Origin: an uncultured Oscillospiraceae bacterium
Lineage (GTDB): Bacteria; Bacillota; Clostridia; Oscillospirales; Ruminococcaceae
DNA length: 51,569 nucleotides
Direction: 5' to 3'
Assembly (NCBI GenBank): GCA_910587465.1
Contig: CAJUMS010000010.1
Coordinates: 1-51,569 of the forward strand
Positions 18,095 through 26,013 of this stretch are shown one piece after another. The notes below the pieces were generated by a model, which saw only the letters and a list, made by a program, of their open reading frames with translations, was not told where the DNA came from and made no database searches. How positions within the stretch are numbered: position 1 is the stretch's first letter; the number at the start of each line of letters is the position of its first letter. A program made the position numbers and the translations under genes.

Positions 18095-18152
18095 TTATTT
18101 TTGTTTCGCCGACAGCCGTCGGCGATTTTGCTTCGCAAAAACACAAAAATAA
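18095..18152 (-). repeat. three-way-junction palindrome
   Basis: Outer arms TTATTTTTGT (18095-18104) and ACAAAAATAA (18143-18152) pair perfectly over 10 bp and enclose two separate perfect hairpins: CGCCGAC/GTCGGCG (18107-18124) and TTTTGC/GCAAAA (18126-18140). The result is a T-shaped fold in RNA or extruded DNA. It ends just before the stop of the upstream gene. Confidence 0.7.
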
Positions 18153-18155
18153 CGC

Positions 18156-18506
18156 CTATGTTCCTTTTATTTCCCAATGCCACATACTCTGCGAACCGTA
18201 ACGGCAGTCCCGCACCGAGGTTACAACAAAATGCTCCGCGGTAAACCCGCAGGCTTCGGCGGCACTTGCCGCTTCGCCGTGCTCTCCGCGCAAAATAATG
18301 TCTCCCGCCTTTATCGCGGTAACGTCGGGGCTGTCGGGGATCATCACCGTTACGCTGTCCTGCTCTTCTTTGCCGCGCTTGCTGAATCCCGCGCCGAATG
18401 TTCCGTCCCAGAAAACTCCCTTTATAACCGACCTTTGCAGGCTTTCGGGAGTGCGTCCTCGCTGCGGGATAACAGTATAAACCGTTATTGTATCATTAAA
18501 AATCAA
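18156..18506 (-). CDS. head completion / head-tail connector protein
   Basis: 116 aa, beta-rich N-terminus (FNDTITVYTVIP) with a GDIILRGEHGEA segment and a C-terminal HFVVTSVRDCRYGSQSMWHWEI strand typical of the HK97 gp7/SPP1 gp16 stopper-like group. Second gene after the capsid gene. It should plug the portal after packaging. Confidence 0.7.
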   Translation of the reverse strand: MIFNDTITVYTVIPQRGRTPESLQRSVIKGVFWDGTFGAGFSKRGKEEQDSVTVMIPDSPDVTAIKAGDIILRGEHGEAASAAEACGFTAEHFVVTSVRDCRYGSQSMWHWEIKGT

Positions 18507-18548
18507 TTAAACACCTCTTTTGGGGATTTTCGTGGTTTCCGAAGGAAA

Positions 18549-18607
18549 TCGCGGTCGCTCCGACCGCGAAACGGAAATCCTCCCCGTGACCGCTTGCGGT
18601 CACAGGG
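18549..18607 (-). repeat. two strong hairpins between connector genes
   Basis: Hairpin 1 is TCGCGGTC/GACCGCGA (18549-18569). Hairpin 2 is GTGACCGC/GCGGTCAC with a 2-nt loop (18586-18603), extended to 12 bp by CCCC/GGG and one G-U pair (18582-18607). They fill the gap right after the first connector gene. Neither has a minus-strand T-run. Confidence 0.65.
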
Positions 18608-18961
18608 TCATTCCCGTGCCACCCCTCTGTAAAGCCACTCCGCAGGAAGCCACGCGCGGCAGGCTGCTCTTGCGAATGCCCCCTCGGAAGCGTTTTCCGA
18701 GCCCGTCAGCGTATAGCTCCAGCTCCCGACGCTTTCCGACTGCTTAATCATTCCGCCGTTTCCGTCCGTCAGCGCAAGGCTTTCAGACAGCTCGCAGCAG
18801 CACATTTTCACTCGCTCGTCGTCGGAATGCTCCGCCGCTCTTCCGAAGGTCAAGCGATCTATAAGCGCCGAGGCTTTGGCGGCAAGCCGCGGGAAATCTC
18901 CCTCGGCTATCGATTTGCCGCCGTAGACCTCGGTATAAAATTTATAGTCCGCGTACATCAC
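18608..18961 (-). CDS. head-tail adaptor (connector) protein
   Basis: 117 aa, helical (FYTEVYGGKSIAEGDFPRLAAKASALIDRLTFGR pattern read as separate helices) with a C-terminal AACRAWLPAEWLYRGV segment. This matches the gp6/gp15-like adaptor that binds the portal ring. The start overlaps the stop of the capsid gene by 4 nt. A cysteine triplet (CCC) at the centre is unusual for the family. Confidence 0.75.
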   Translation of the reverse strand: MMYADYKFYTEVYGGKSIAEGDFPRLAAKASALIDRLTFGRAAEHSDDERVKMCCCELSESLALTDGNGGMIKQSESVGSWSYTLTGSENASEGAFARAACRAWLPAEWLYRGVARE

Positions 18962-19857
18962 GCCTCCACCGACGCTCTCATTGCAGCGAGCTGCTTATCC
19001 TTGACCCAGATGTCGTGGAATTTGCGGTATTCGATAGTCCACGCGTCCGCGCCCTGCGTTGTTTCGGGATCGAAAATCTTCACGCCGTCCGTCTTGGAAA
19101 TAGCTATTGGAGCGGTGCGCGGGCAGATTATCCAGTTAATGCGCTTCGCCGCTTCGGTCTTGGTAAAGCCGAATTCGCTCTCGCCGCTGTTGAATGTATA
19201 TTCGGTATACATTCTCGCGGTGGGAACGCGGAGAATGGAAATCCCGTTGAGCGTTCTGACCTCAAGATCGATATTTCCCTGTTTGAACGTTCCGACGTTT
19301 ATCTGGCGCTGGAGCTTGTCGGTGCTGTCGAGAATATCCGCGACAGGGTAGGGCATGATTATAACCAGGTCAGCCGAGCCGCAAATATCCTGTATCGCGG
19401 TAATATCGTTCTTTACCTGACTTAAAATAGTGGAAGCCGCGGGGGAATATTCCTTGCTGTTACCCGCTTCGGAAATGTACTTATACAGTGTGCTGTAACG
19501 GTATGCGTCCACCTCGGGGATAACGTTCTCGCTCTGGAACGTGCTCATCGCCGCGGAAGCGTTCGCGATAAAACCGCTCTCGTCAACGTCAATGCGATCG
19601 AGCAGGAACTGAATGCCTCTGTCCTGCGTCATGGTTTTTGTCTGATAAGCAAGGGACACCTTGCCGCGGGGATACCCCGAATTGCGGTCATAGTCGCCGA
19701 GACCGTCGGTGGACAGCGTGGGGATTTTTATCTCCCTGCCGCCGCTGTACTTGACCTGCCCCGCGTTAGCTTCCATCCAGCCCGAGGTCGCGCCCTCAAT
19801 AAGCTGACGGTCGCAAGCCGCCTGAAAAAGAGTTACTGTTTCAATACTATTTGCCAT
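18958..19857 (-). CDS. major capsid protein
   Basis: 299 aa, in the size range of HK97-fold capsid proteins without a fused scaffold. It has an E-loop-like segment (KYSGGREIKIPTLSTDGLGDYDR) and the family pattern MTQDRGIQFLLDRIDVDES. The scaffold gene is directly upstream and connectors directly downstream, the standard order. No protease gene is nearby, so maturation probably does not involve cleavage by a dedicated protease. Confidence 0.88.
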   Translation of the reverse strand: MANSIETVTLFQAACDRQLIEGATSGWMEANAGQVKYSGGREIKIPTLSTDGLGDYDRNSGYPRGKVSLAYQTKTMTQDRGIQFLLDRIDVDESGFIANASAAMSTFQSENVIPEVDAYRYSTLYKYISEAGNSKEYSPAASTILSQVKNDITAIQDICGSADLVIIMPYPVADILDSTDKLQRQINVGTFKQGNIDLEVRTLNGISILRVPTARMYTEYTFNSGESEFGFTKTEAAKRINWIICPRTAPIAISKTDGVKIFDPETTQGADAWTIEYRKFHDIWVKDKQLAAMRASVEA

Positions 19858-19872
19858 AATTTTCTCCTTTCA

Positions 19873-20442
19873 TCACTTTGAGTCAAATCCGAAGCCGCTG
19901 TTTATCTGCGCTTCAAGGTTATTGCTGTCCACCGATACGCCGCTCTGAGTGCTCCCCATGAACAGCCCCTGCTGCTCCTTCGCGAACACGTCGGGCTCGT
20001 TCTTTTTCAGCTCGTCGAGGAACTCCTTGCCGCCGATGAACGCGCCGTTCTCATACTTGAAGCCCTTACCCTTGAATTCCTCCAGCACGGACTTCTTCAC
20101 ACGGTCGTTCGCGAATTTGTATCCGCCGAGAAGCCGTTCCGCCGCGAAATCCGTTTCCTGCGCCGTGAGCTTCGCGGTGAGATTTTCGGTGTCCGTCTTG
20201 TACTTCGCCTCGAGCTCGGTGAGCTTCTGCGCCAGCTCCGCGGAATTGTTTTCGCTTTTCAGCTTCTCCAAATCCTTGTCGCGGTCGGCGAGCTGCTTTT
20301 TGAGCTCCTCAAGCTCGGTGTTCTTTTTTGCCGCGTCCTCCGCCGCGACGAACTCCCTGCCGAGAACCTCCTTGACCTGCGCGGTCTGGTCTGCCGTAAG
20401 CTCTATTCCGAGCTTTTTCAGCAGATTTAAAACTTTGTCCAT
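19873..20442 (-). CDS. capsid scaffolding protein (GP20-like)
   Basis: 189 aa. A long charged coiled coil (about 25-95, rich in E, K, L, A, D) is followed by a conserved core (AERLLGGYKFANDRVKKSVL) and an acidic C-terminus. This is the phage minor structural GP20 pattern seen just before capsid genes. It guides capsid assembly and leaves the head. Confidence 0.85.
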   Translation of the reverse strand: MDKVLNLLKKLGIELTADQTAQVKEVLGREFVAAEDAAKKNTELEELKKQLADRDKDLEKLKSENNSAELAQKLTELEAKYKTDTENLTAKLTAQETDFAAERLLGGYKFANDRVKKSVLEEFKGKGFKYENGAFIGGKEFLDELKKNEPDVFAKEQQGLFMGSTQSGVSVDSNNLEAQINSGFGFDSK

Positions 20443-20504
20443 AATTTTAACCTCCTACTGTAAATTTGGGTATAATAAACGCGCCCTTTTCGGAGCGCGA
20501 GTAT

Positions 20505-20660
20505 TTATGAATAATCGTCAAGCAGCTTCTCCGTTTCGAGTATCTGCTTGCTTATTCCGACGACGCCGATGTAATTGTCAACGTTTGCCGCGTCTTGTGC
20601 CGTCTTTTTGAGAAAATTCAGATGTTCCTCAAGCCTTTTCCGAAGCTCTGTTCTGTCCAT
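20505..20660 (-). CDS. 51-aa helical phage protein
   Basis: Starts MDRTELRKRLEEHLNFLKK, after an AGAGGAAGTG site; stop at 20505. It is wholly helical, probably a short coiled coil, and has no recognised family. It lies between small genes and the scaffold gene in the same direction. Ribosome site, codon use and the lack of an alternative frame support it. Confidence 0.7.
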   Translation of the reverse strand: MDRTELRKRLEEHLNFLKKTAQDAANVDNYIGVVGISKQILETEKLLDDYS

Positions 20661-20707
20661 GTTATCACTTCCTCTCAAGTATAAAAATAGCGCCGATCCG
20701 GCGCGGT

Positions 20708-20851
20708 TTACCTTTGTTTCTTTTTATGCCGTCTTCGGCAGTGCCTGTCCACAAACAGCTTAAAGTCGTTGTTGACACTGTTTTTATCCAGCCACTTTAT
20801 AACGTTGTTGTAAGCTGGGAAAAATTGCGGACAACAGGGTATTATTTTCAC
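20708..20851 (-). CDS. 47-aa basic cysteine/histidine-containing protein
   Basis: A GTG preceded by AGAAGGTG at 5-6 nt starts VKIIPCCPQFFPAYNNVIKW and ends with a basic tail (RHCRRRHKKKQR). An in-frame ATG at 20938 would add 29 residues overlapping the previous gene and lacks as good a site. CC plus the C-terminal H/C residues could bind a metal. Function unknown. Confidence 0.5.
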   Translation of the reverse strand: MKIIPCCPQFFPAYNNVIKWLDKNSVNNDFKLFVDRHCRRRHKKKQR

Positions 20852-20894
20852 GTTATCACCTTCTTTTGAAACATATCCCACAGTTAAAAAAACT

Positions 20895-21035
20895 TTAATC
20901 AACCTGTACTTCCAGTTCAATTTTTTCAAGCTCATCAATTGCTTCCCTCAATTCGGCGAGCTTGCTGTCCGCTTTATCCAAAGCAGCCCTGATCGTTTCG
21001 GCATTCTGTAACGAAGCCTTTACTGTTGTTTCCAT
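20895..21035 (-). CDS. 46-aa acidic helical protein
   Basis: METTVKASLQNAETIRAALD... , after an AAAGGTGATG site. A single amphipathic helix with acidic C-terminus (LEKIELEVQVD). The start lies inside the end of the previous gene (overlap 16 nt), suggesting coupling. No family recognised. Confidence 0.65.
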   Translation of the reverse strand: METTVKASLQNAETIRAALDKADSKLAELREAIDELEKIELEVQVD

Positions 21036-21184
21036 CTCATCATCACCTTTCGTGTTCTGTATAACCTGTTTTCGCGGCAGTGCCTGCAACTGCCATGATT
21101 TCGGCATGTGCGGTCAAAAGCTTTTGCTCCTCTATAATGCTTGCGATGTTCCTTGCCGCTTTCTATTGCCTTATTCAAAGCCAT
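21020..21184 (-). CDS. 54-aa basic zinc-finger-like phage protein
   Basis: Starts MALNKAIESGKEHRKHYRG, with AGGAG 7 nt upstream; longer starts are too close to that site. It has a CRNHGSCRHCRENR cluster (C, H, C, C) suited to zinc binding, in a strongly basic protein. Similar small proteins are common next to minor head genes of Firmicutes phages; their role is unknown to me. Confidence 0.75.
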   Translation of the reverse strand: MALNKAIESGKEHRKHYRGAKAFDRTCRNHGSCRHCRENRLYRTRKVMMRWKQQ

Positions 21185-21205
21185 TAGCATTCTCCTTTCG
21201 GACAG

Positions 21206-21238
21206 AAAAAAGCGCCTTGCAATCGCTTGCAAAACGCT
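21206..21238 (-). terminator. intrinsic terminator inside the late operon
   Basis: An 11-bp stem (AGCGTTTTGCA with TGCAAGGCGCT on the minus strand, two G-U pairs) with a 6-nt loop and then TTTTTT. It sits directly before the ribosome site of the zinc-finger-like gene and would stop unmodified polymerase before scaffold and capsid genes. Confidence 0.65.
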
Positions 21239-21319
21239 GAGTTTTTGCCGTCAAACCAAAAGCTGCATAGCATTTGATTTGGCAACGGCAATTAGGAATT
21301 TTATGTTGATTTTTAATTG

Positions 21320-21487
21320 CTACTTGGCAATCATACCTCTTTCATTAACATCTTCCCGAATTTTCTTCAAATGCTGCTCATAAGCCCTTTTTATTCCTTC
21401 GGGCGCGTCGGAATTTATATAAGTTTCCAACGTCTCCTCATCAACTACCAAATAATCAATCCACGGGGTATCTTCTTTTATATACAT
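21320..21487 (-). CDS. 55-aa protein following the minor head/metallopeptidase gene
   Basis: Starts MYIKEDTPWIDYLVVDEE after AAGGGAGTG; the start is 1 nt after the stop of the minor head gene, so the two are likely co-translated. It is acidic in its first half and helical in its second (KRAYEQHLKKIREDVNERG). No family recognised. Because the upstream gene carries a toxin-like C-terminal domain, this could be its immunity partner or a chaperone; this is inference from position only. Confidence 0.75.
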   Translation of the reverse strand: MYIKEDTPWIDYLVVDEETLETYINSDAPEGIKRAYEQHLKKIREDVNERGMIAK

Positions 21488-21488
21488 A

Positions 21489-23387
21489 CTACGTCACTCC
21501 CTTATAGCGCTTCATCTGTTCCTGTGTCAACCGTTTTATTTCGACTGATAAAGGATTTGCATTTGAGCCGTTTGCATACACATCAGCAAATGCTTCAGCC
21601 ATCGTTTCCGAACGGGTTTGGCAGGCGTATTGCGATATGCTTTCAATTAGCTCTTGATTGGTTTTCCTTTTCCCATATGACGTTTTCTTGATATTCTTGC
21701 AAGCTTGTGAAACTATTGCCTTCGCTTCCGTGCAATCATTCCAAGACAATATTTTTTGGTAGTCATATGTGTAAGAGGGATTAGCTTGAATCAAAGCCCA
21801 TTCGACACCATGACCCGCCTCATGAGCCCCAAGCGATTCCAGCGTGGCATTTTTCACCCAATATCCTGTTGTTGACTGTTGCTTGCTTATTTTCACGAGT
21901 TGTTGATAATCCGTGAAATATTGCGGGTTGAACTTTAATTCAGCCCCTGTGCAAGCCATAACCCCCGAAGTTGTCGTAACAGCATTCTTCAAGAGAATTC
22001 CAACGTCGGGATATTCTTTGATGACAGATTCAACACCAATCAGGCTGCTTCTAATGGATTGAAAATTAAGCTGTTTCACTTCATCTGCCATTGTAATTCC
22101 ATAGGTGGTATTTAAGTAATTCGAAAGAGTGTCAAAATCAGACGCTTCTTTCATACTGTTTATTATACCACCATGACCGCCGTTTGTCAAGGTAACCTGC
22201 GCGTTTTTAAATTTATTCTGCGCCCTGGTGACCGCGCCAGTCTTGCCCGCAAGGTGTCGGTCATAGCCTTGCACGAACGTCCGCTCATACTCGGTGAACG
22301 TCCCAGCAGCCTTGCAGAAATCTTCATAAATGTCCTTTTGGCGGCGGAGCTTTATGCTCGCTGCGGTGAACGCGTCCTTATCTCCCGCAGCGTCGGCGGC
22401 AATACAGCGGTCTTTTTGCTTTCGCATAGCACGCTCCATTTTGCGCATCTGCTGCTGTGCCTGATATGCTGTGTATGTTCTGCCCTCATAGGTAAAGGGC
22501 GGCGGGTCTATGTTGGCGAGCTCCTCCTCAGTGTAAGCGGGTTGGCTTACCCCCATGATGATGGGAAACGCGCTGTGGCGGCAGTTGTAATCCTCGATCA
22601 GAGGTCTGACAATAAGCTCGTACTGACTATTCGGGAACTGCTTTCCCTGATAGACCGCGTGCGACGGACGCGCTCCTATATGCGCTGTAATTTCCCAGCC
22701 GTCCGCTCCGAATTCCTCCGCGTTCTGCTCGGAAATGCGCTGCGTGACCTGCGAAACGCTTGTCATCAGAGCGCGGCGAACCGCGACCCCTATCCGATCC
22801 GAGCGTCCGCTCTCATAATAAACCGTGCGCAAGCCGCTGTCCGAAAGCGCTTTGCAAGCCTGCCGAATGGCTGTATTGTAGTCCGTAACACCGCTTGTGA
22901 CCTTCATGTGCGCCATGTCCATCTGCTTGCGCAGAAAGTCTGTCATGCTGCTGTACACGACGTTTCCCGCGGCGTTCACCTCGGCGAAACCGAGCGTCCC
23001 CGTGTAGTTGCGGCATAGCCCGTGAGTGTTGTCAATTTCAGCAGCCATCATGATTTGAAGCTGCTCATTGTCCTTAAGCGGAACAGCCGCGCCGCCGTCC
23101 GCGCCCAGCATTCTGCGGTCAAACTCGTCGGATTTTTCGGCGGCTTCGCGGATAATCTTTTCAATTTCGGATTCCGCAGCGCCGTTTATCTGAGCTATTT
23201 TCTGCGTTATCTCTTTCGTGGACAGTCCCAGCGCCCGCGCTCTGTAAAGCTGGTATTCTGCCGTGTCGGTTATTTCGGCGGCTTTGGCAATGCGCCGCGC
23301 GATGTCCCGCAAAACAAACTCCGACAGCTCCGAATAAATATCCGTCAAGCCCTTGGGCAGATTTTGAAGCTCCTTCGGTGTAAGCAT
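21489..23387 (-). CDS. minor capsid protein (MuF-like) fused to a zincin metallopeptidase domain
   Basis: 632 aa. The first ~390 residues follow the phage minor capsid 2/MuF pattern: helical N-terminus, then CRNYTGTLGF and a C-terminal core (RPSHAVYQG, CRHSAFPIIMG). About 410-632 is a separate domain with HEAGH at 522-526 and a downstream ETMAEAFADVY (Glu594/Glu598) that could supply the third zinc ligand: a zincin signature. MuF proteins sit near the portal inside the head and, in known cases, carry toxin or enzyme domains injected with DNA. The start shares one base with the portal stop. The substrate is unknown. Confidence 0.85.
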   Translation of the reverse strand: MLTPKELQNLPKGLTDIYSELSEFVLRDIARRIAKAAEITDTAEYQLYRARALGLSTKEITQKIAQINGAAESEIEKIIREAAEKSDEFDRRMLGADGGAAVPLKDNEQLQIMMAAEIDNTHGLCRNYTGTLGFAEVNAAGNVVYSSMTDFLRKQMDMAHMKVTSGVTDYNTAIRQACKALSDSGLRTVYYESGRSDRIGVAVRRALMTSVSQVTQRISEQNAEEFGADGWEITAHIGARPSHAVYQGKQFPNSQYELIVRPLIEDYNCRHSAFPIIMGVSQPAYTEEELANIDPPPFTYEGRTYTAYQAQQQMRKMERAMRKQKDRCIAADAAGDKDAFTAASIKLRRQKDIYEDFCKAAGTFTEYERTFVQGYDRHLAGKTGAVTRAQNKFKNAQVTLTNGGHGGIINSMKEASDFDTLSNYLNTTYGITMADEVKQLNFQSIRSSLIGVESVIKEYPDVGILLKNAVTTTSGVMACTGAELKFNPQYFTDYQQLVKISKQQSTTGYWVKNATLESLGAHEAGHGVEWALIQANPSYTYDYQKILSWNDCTEAKAIVSQACKNIKKTSYGKRKTNQELIESISQYACQTRSETMAEAFADVYANGSNANPLSVEIKRLTQEQMKRYKGVT

Positions 23388-24751
23388 TATTCATCGCCCC
23401 CGAATGCCGTTGTCATTTCGGGGAGCATTTCCCGCGCCTTTTCAAGCGGAACGCCAAAGTACCACGCGTTGAATTCTTCGGGTTTAAGCAATCCCGCCTG
23501 AACAAGCTGAAAACGCCGATTGAACTCCGTCCCTGTGTCCTCGAAAACGCTGTCGCCAAACTCGATAGCGGGCTCGCCGTCCTGAACCTCCATTCCATAG
23601 AACCGCGCCAGTGTTGTTGTAATTTTCGACAGCGCCTCCAGCACGGGACGGAGCTGCCTTTGAAGCTGCGCAACCGTGTTATAGGTGGTCTTATCCTCGC
23701 TCAGCACCTGCGTTGCGGTAACAAGTCCCTTTTGAGAATCAAATGTGAACGTTCCGCTTGAAACGCCTATCTGAACCTCATACAAGCGGAGCTCCGTATT
23801 TATCGCCGCCTTGTGAGCTTCTTCACGTATCTGCGGCGCGTAGGTCATTATCTGCTGCTCCGCGGTGGACGTTCCGTCACCCATAAACGTTACAAAATAA
23901 TCGTCGGGGATTCCCTTTTTTCCGTGAAGCACCGTCTCATCGGCAAATACTTTCGCGCTCATTTTGCGGAACTCCGCGAGGTATTCCGAGTGCGCTCGGT
24001 CTATCTCATGGAGCGTTCCAACGGAGTTTGCGTAAAGGGAAACAGGAAGCTCGCTGTTGAGATCTATGTTGTTTGCATAAGGTGTGCGGAACGTCGCGAT
24101 CATCGGAATATCCGACGGGATTTGTCCCTCTGGCAGCAGCATAGCCCAGCGCGGAATCGTGCTTAACTCCACCTGTTGCCGCGTTCCGTATAGCCATGCG
24201 GTATTTCTCACAAAATGATACTCACCGTCAAAGCGGTGGTGCTCGCGGCGCTCGTAAATCTTGCCCTTATAGCGCACGCGCTCTAAAAATATTCCCTCGG
24301 TGATATGCCCGTTTTCGTCAAGCGATATCGGCTTGAAATCGCGCGACGTTCCGACGTCGAAAAATATCTCGCCCGACCGCGTTATGTAAGGCTTTATGAC
24401 CGTGTAGCCGCCCACGAGAGTGAGCTGCATTATCCTGTCCAGATTCGGGATTAAATTTTTCTGCACAAAAAAATTAAGCCCCTCGTCGGGAAGCTCAAAC
24501 TTTATTTCGCCCGTCACCAGCTGCGCGAGATACGCCGTAGAAGTGTACGCTACTGGCAATGGCGCAAAATGCTTGTGCGTTTTTTCCTGCGGTATATTCC
24601 CTTGAAAAATGCTCCACCATTCGTCTGTTCTCGCTTTCATGGTCGGGCTTTGCGCCGTTTCGATTTTGGATAAATCCGCTATATTTTCCACACCGTCACC
24701 GCCTTTTCCCAAGCCGTTTAACAGGCTTTTTATTTTTGTTATAACGCTCAT
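23387..24751 (-). CDS. portal protein (SPP1 gp6-like)
   Basis: 454 aa. It forms the ring through which DNA enters and leaves the head. The sequence has the family's N-terminal WWSIFQG segment and a central beta region (GGYTVIKPYITRSGEIFFDVG), then a helical stem/crown (FRKMSAKVFADE, LRPVLEALSKITTTLARFYG). It overlaps the terminase stop by 4 nt. Standard order: terminase, portal, minor head protein. Confidence 0.9.
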   Translation of the reverse strand: MSVITKIKSLLNGLGKGGDGVENIADLSKIETAQSPTMKARTDEWWSIFQGNIPQEKTHKHFAPLPVAYTSTAYLAQLVTGEIKFELPDEGLNFFVQKNLIPNLDRIMQLTLVGGYTVIKPYITRSGEIFFDVGTSRDFKPISLDENGHITEGIFLERVRYKGKIYERREHHRFDGEYHFVRNTAWLYGTRQQVELSTIPRWAMLLPEGQIPSDIPMIATFRTPYANNIDLNSELPVSLYANSVGTLHEIDRAHSEYLAEFRKMSAKVFADETVLHGKKGIPDDYFVTFMGDGTSTAEQQIMTYAPQIREEAHKAAINTELRLYEVQIGVSSGTFTFDSQKGLVTATQVLSEDKTTYNTVAQLQRQLRPVLEALSKITTTLARFYGMEVQDGEPAIEFGDSVFEDTGTEFNRRFQLVQAGLLKPEEFNAWYFGVPLEKAREMLPEMTTAFGGDE

Positions 24752-26013
24752 TTTTCACTCCTTATCAACTGCGGAATAAATTTCTCAAACGAATATTCAA
24801 ACGCGTCCAGCGTGTCTATATCCGATGTTCCGTCATCAAGGCGTTCATCCTTGCCTATCACTTTATCGTCCCAGACCGCTCCCTTGAACGCGTTTATAAG
24901 CGAGCCGCAGTCCTCGGAAATCATGAAAAACCGCCCGCCGCCCATCAGCATTGTGGTGGCATATATTCGGTCGTTGATCTGACGCTTTAGGGAGTTTTTT
25001 ACGATTACCCCCAGAGGTTTCAGCGCCAGTCGCAACCCCGCAATAAGGGTCTGCTCCGCGCTGTCCGCATAGAGCGCGGATATTTTTCCGAAGCGCGTCT
25101 GAATATCCTCGCAGAAATCGTAAACACGCTTATAGAGCGCCTGCGGTGTCATTCCCTCGGCAGGGATTCGCTCGGTTTTCAAAGCGTAAAGCTCACCGCA
25201 GTTATGCGTTATCCCGCTTGCGACGAGCGCGTGCTGAGAGCCGTTCCCGCCGAAATCCAACCCGATATTGATATAATCAAAATGCGGAAGAGCGGAGATC
25301 GCGGTGATTCCGACATTATAAGCCGAGGGATTATCCGAAAAAACCTTGTATATAGCGCCGTTCGCTACTACCCAGTCCCCACGGATAAAGCGGTCGTAAT
25401 AAACGCCCGTGTACTCCTTTTTTAGGCTCTCAACATATTCCGCGGGGAGCGTGGTGTTGTCGTCGATATGGAAAAACATTCGGAACAGATCATCGGTCAG
25501 ATTTTCATTTTTCAGGTATTCCGTAAGCAGCCAGTGCGTAGGAACGTCGGGGTTTGTCGTCGCGATGAGCTTTGCGCCGGGCTCGGACAAACGCGACAGC
25601 AGCATAGTGAAAAAATCCTCGGGGAACAGCGTCAGCTCGTCGCAATAAGCTCCGCCAAGCGTTATGCCGCGGATTTTTCCCTCGCTGCGCTGATCGTTCG
25701 CGCCCTCGAGCATTATTTTCCTACCGAATAAAACGCCCTCTTTTTTGTTAACGGAAAAGGTGAAATTTCTCTTGCCGAAAAGCTCCTGCATCGGCAATAA
25801 ACAATTGCGCTTCAGCGTCTGGAGCGACTTCGCGCACATCATATATAAATAATCTTTCGGTCGGCTCGCCACCCAGACCGCCCACAAAATAAGGGATATC
25901 CAAGTTTTCCCCGAACGCACCGAGCCTTCAAGAATATTCAGGCGCTTAAGCCTGTCCTGCTTGAAGGCGCGTATAAGCTCGTTTTGTTTAGCGGTAAACG
26001 CTATTTTATCCAT
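24748..26013 (-). CDS. terminase large subunit (packaging ATPase/nuclease)
   Basis: 421 aa. It drives DNA into the head and cuts it. Walker A is GSVRSGKT (30-37), Walker B is CDELTLF with the catalytic Glu (about 128), the coupling motif ATTNPD follows, and the nuclease part starts at GLDFGGNG with further acidic residues (LYADSAE). It resembles the PBSX/T4-like Firmicutes group rather than Mu gp28. In a Mu-like phage it should package headful-style from integrated copies, including flanking host DNA. Confidence 0.93.
   Translation of the reverse strand: MDKIAFTAKQNELIRAFKQDRLKRLNILEGSVRSGKTWISLILWAVWVASRPKDYLYMMCAKSLQTLKRNCLLPMQELFGKRNFTFSVNKKEGVLFGRKIMLEGANDQRSEGKIRGITLGGAYCDELTLFPEDFFTMLLSRLSEPGAKLIATTNPDVPTHWLLTEYLKNENLTDDLFRMFFHIDDNTTLPAEYVESLKKEYTGVYYDRFIRGDWVVANGAIYKVFSDNPSAYNVGITAISALPHFDYINIGLDFGGNGSQHALVASGITHNCGELYALKTERIPAEGMTPQALYKRVYDFCEDIQTRFGKISALYADSAEQTLIAGLRLALKPLGVIVKNSLKRQINDRIYATTMLMGGGRFFMISEDCGSLINAFKGAVWDDKVIGKDERLDDGTSDIDTLDAFEYSFEKFIPQLIRSEK

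Noticed and set aside
22173..23018. Plus-strand frame of 281 codons inside the minor head gene
   Set aside because: Antisense shadow; composition (R, V, L, A-rich) is typical of complementary-strand frames in this region, and the minus-strand gene is well supported.
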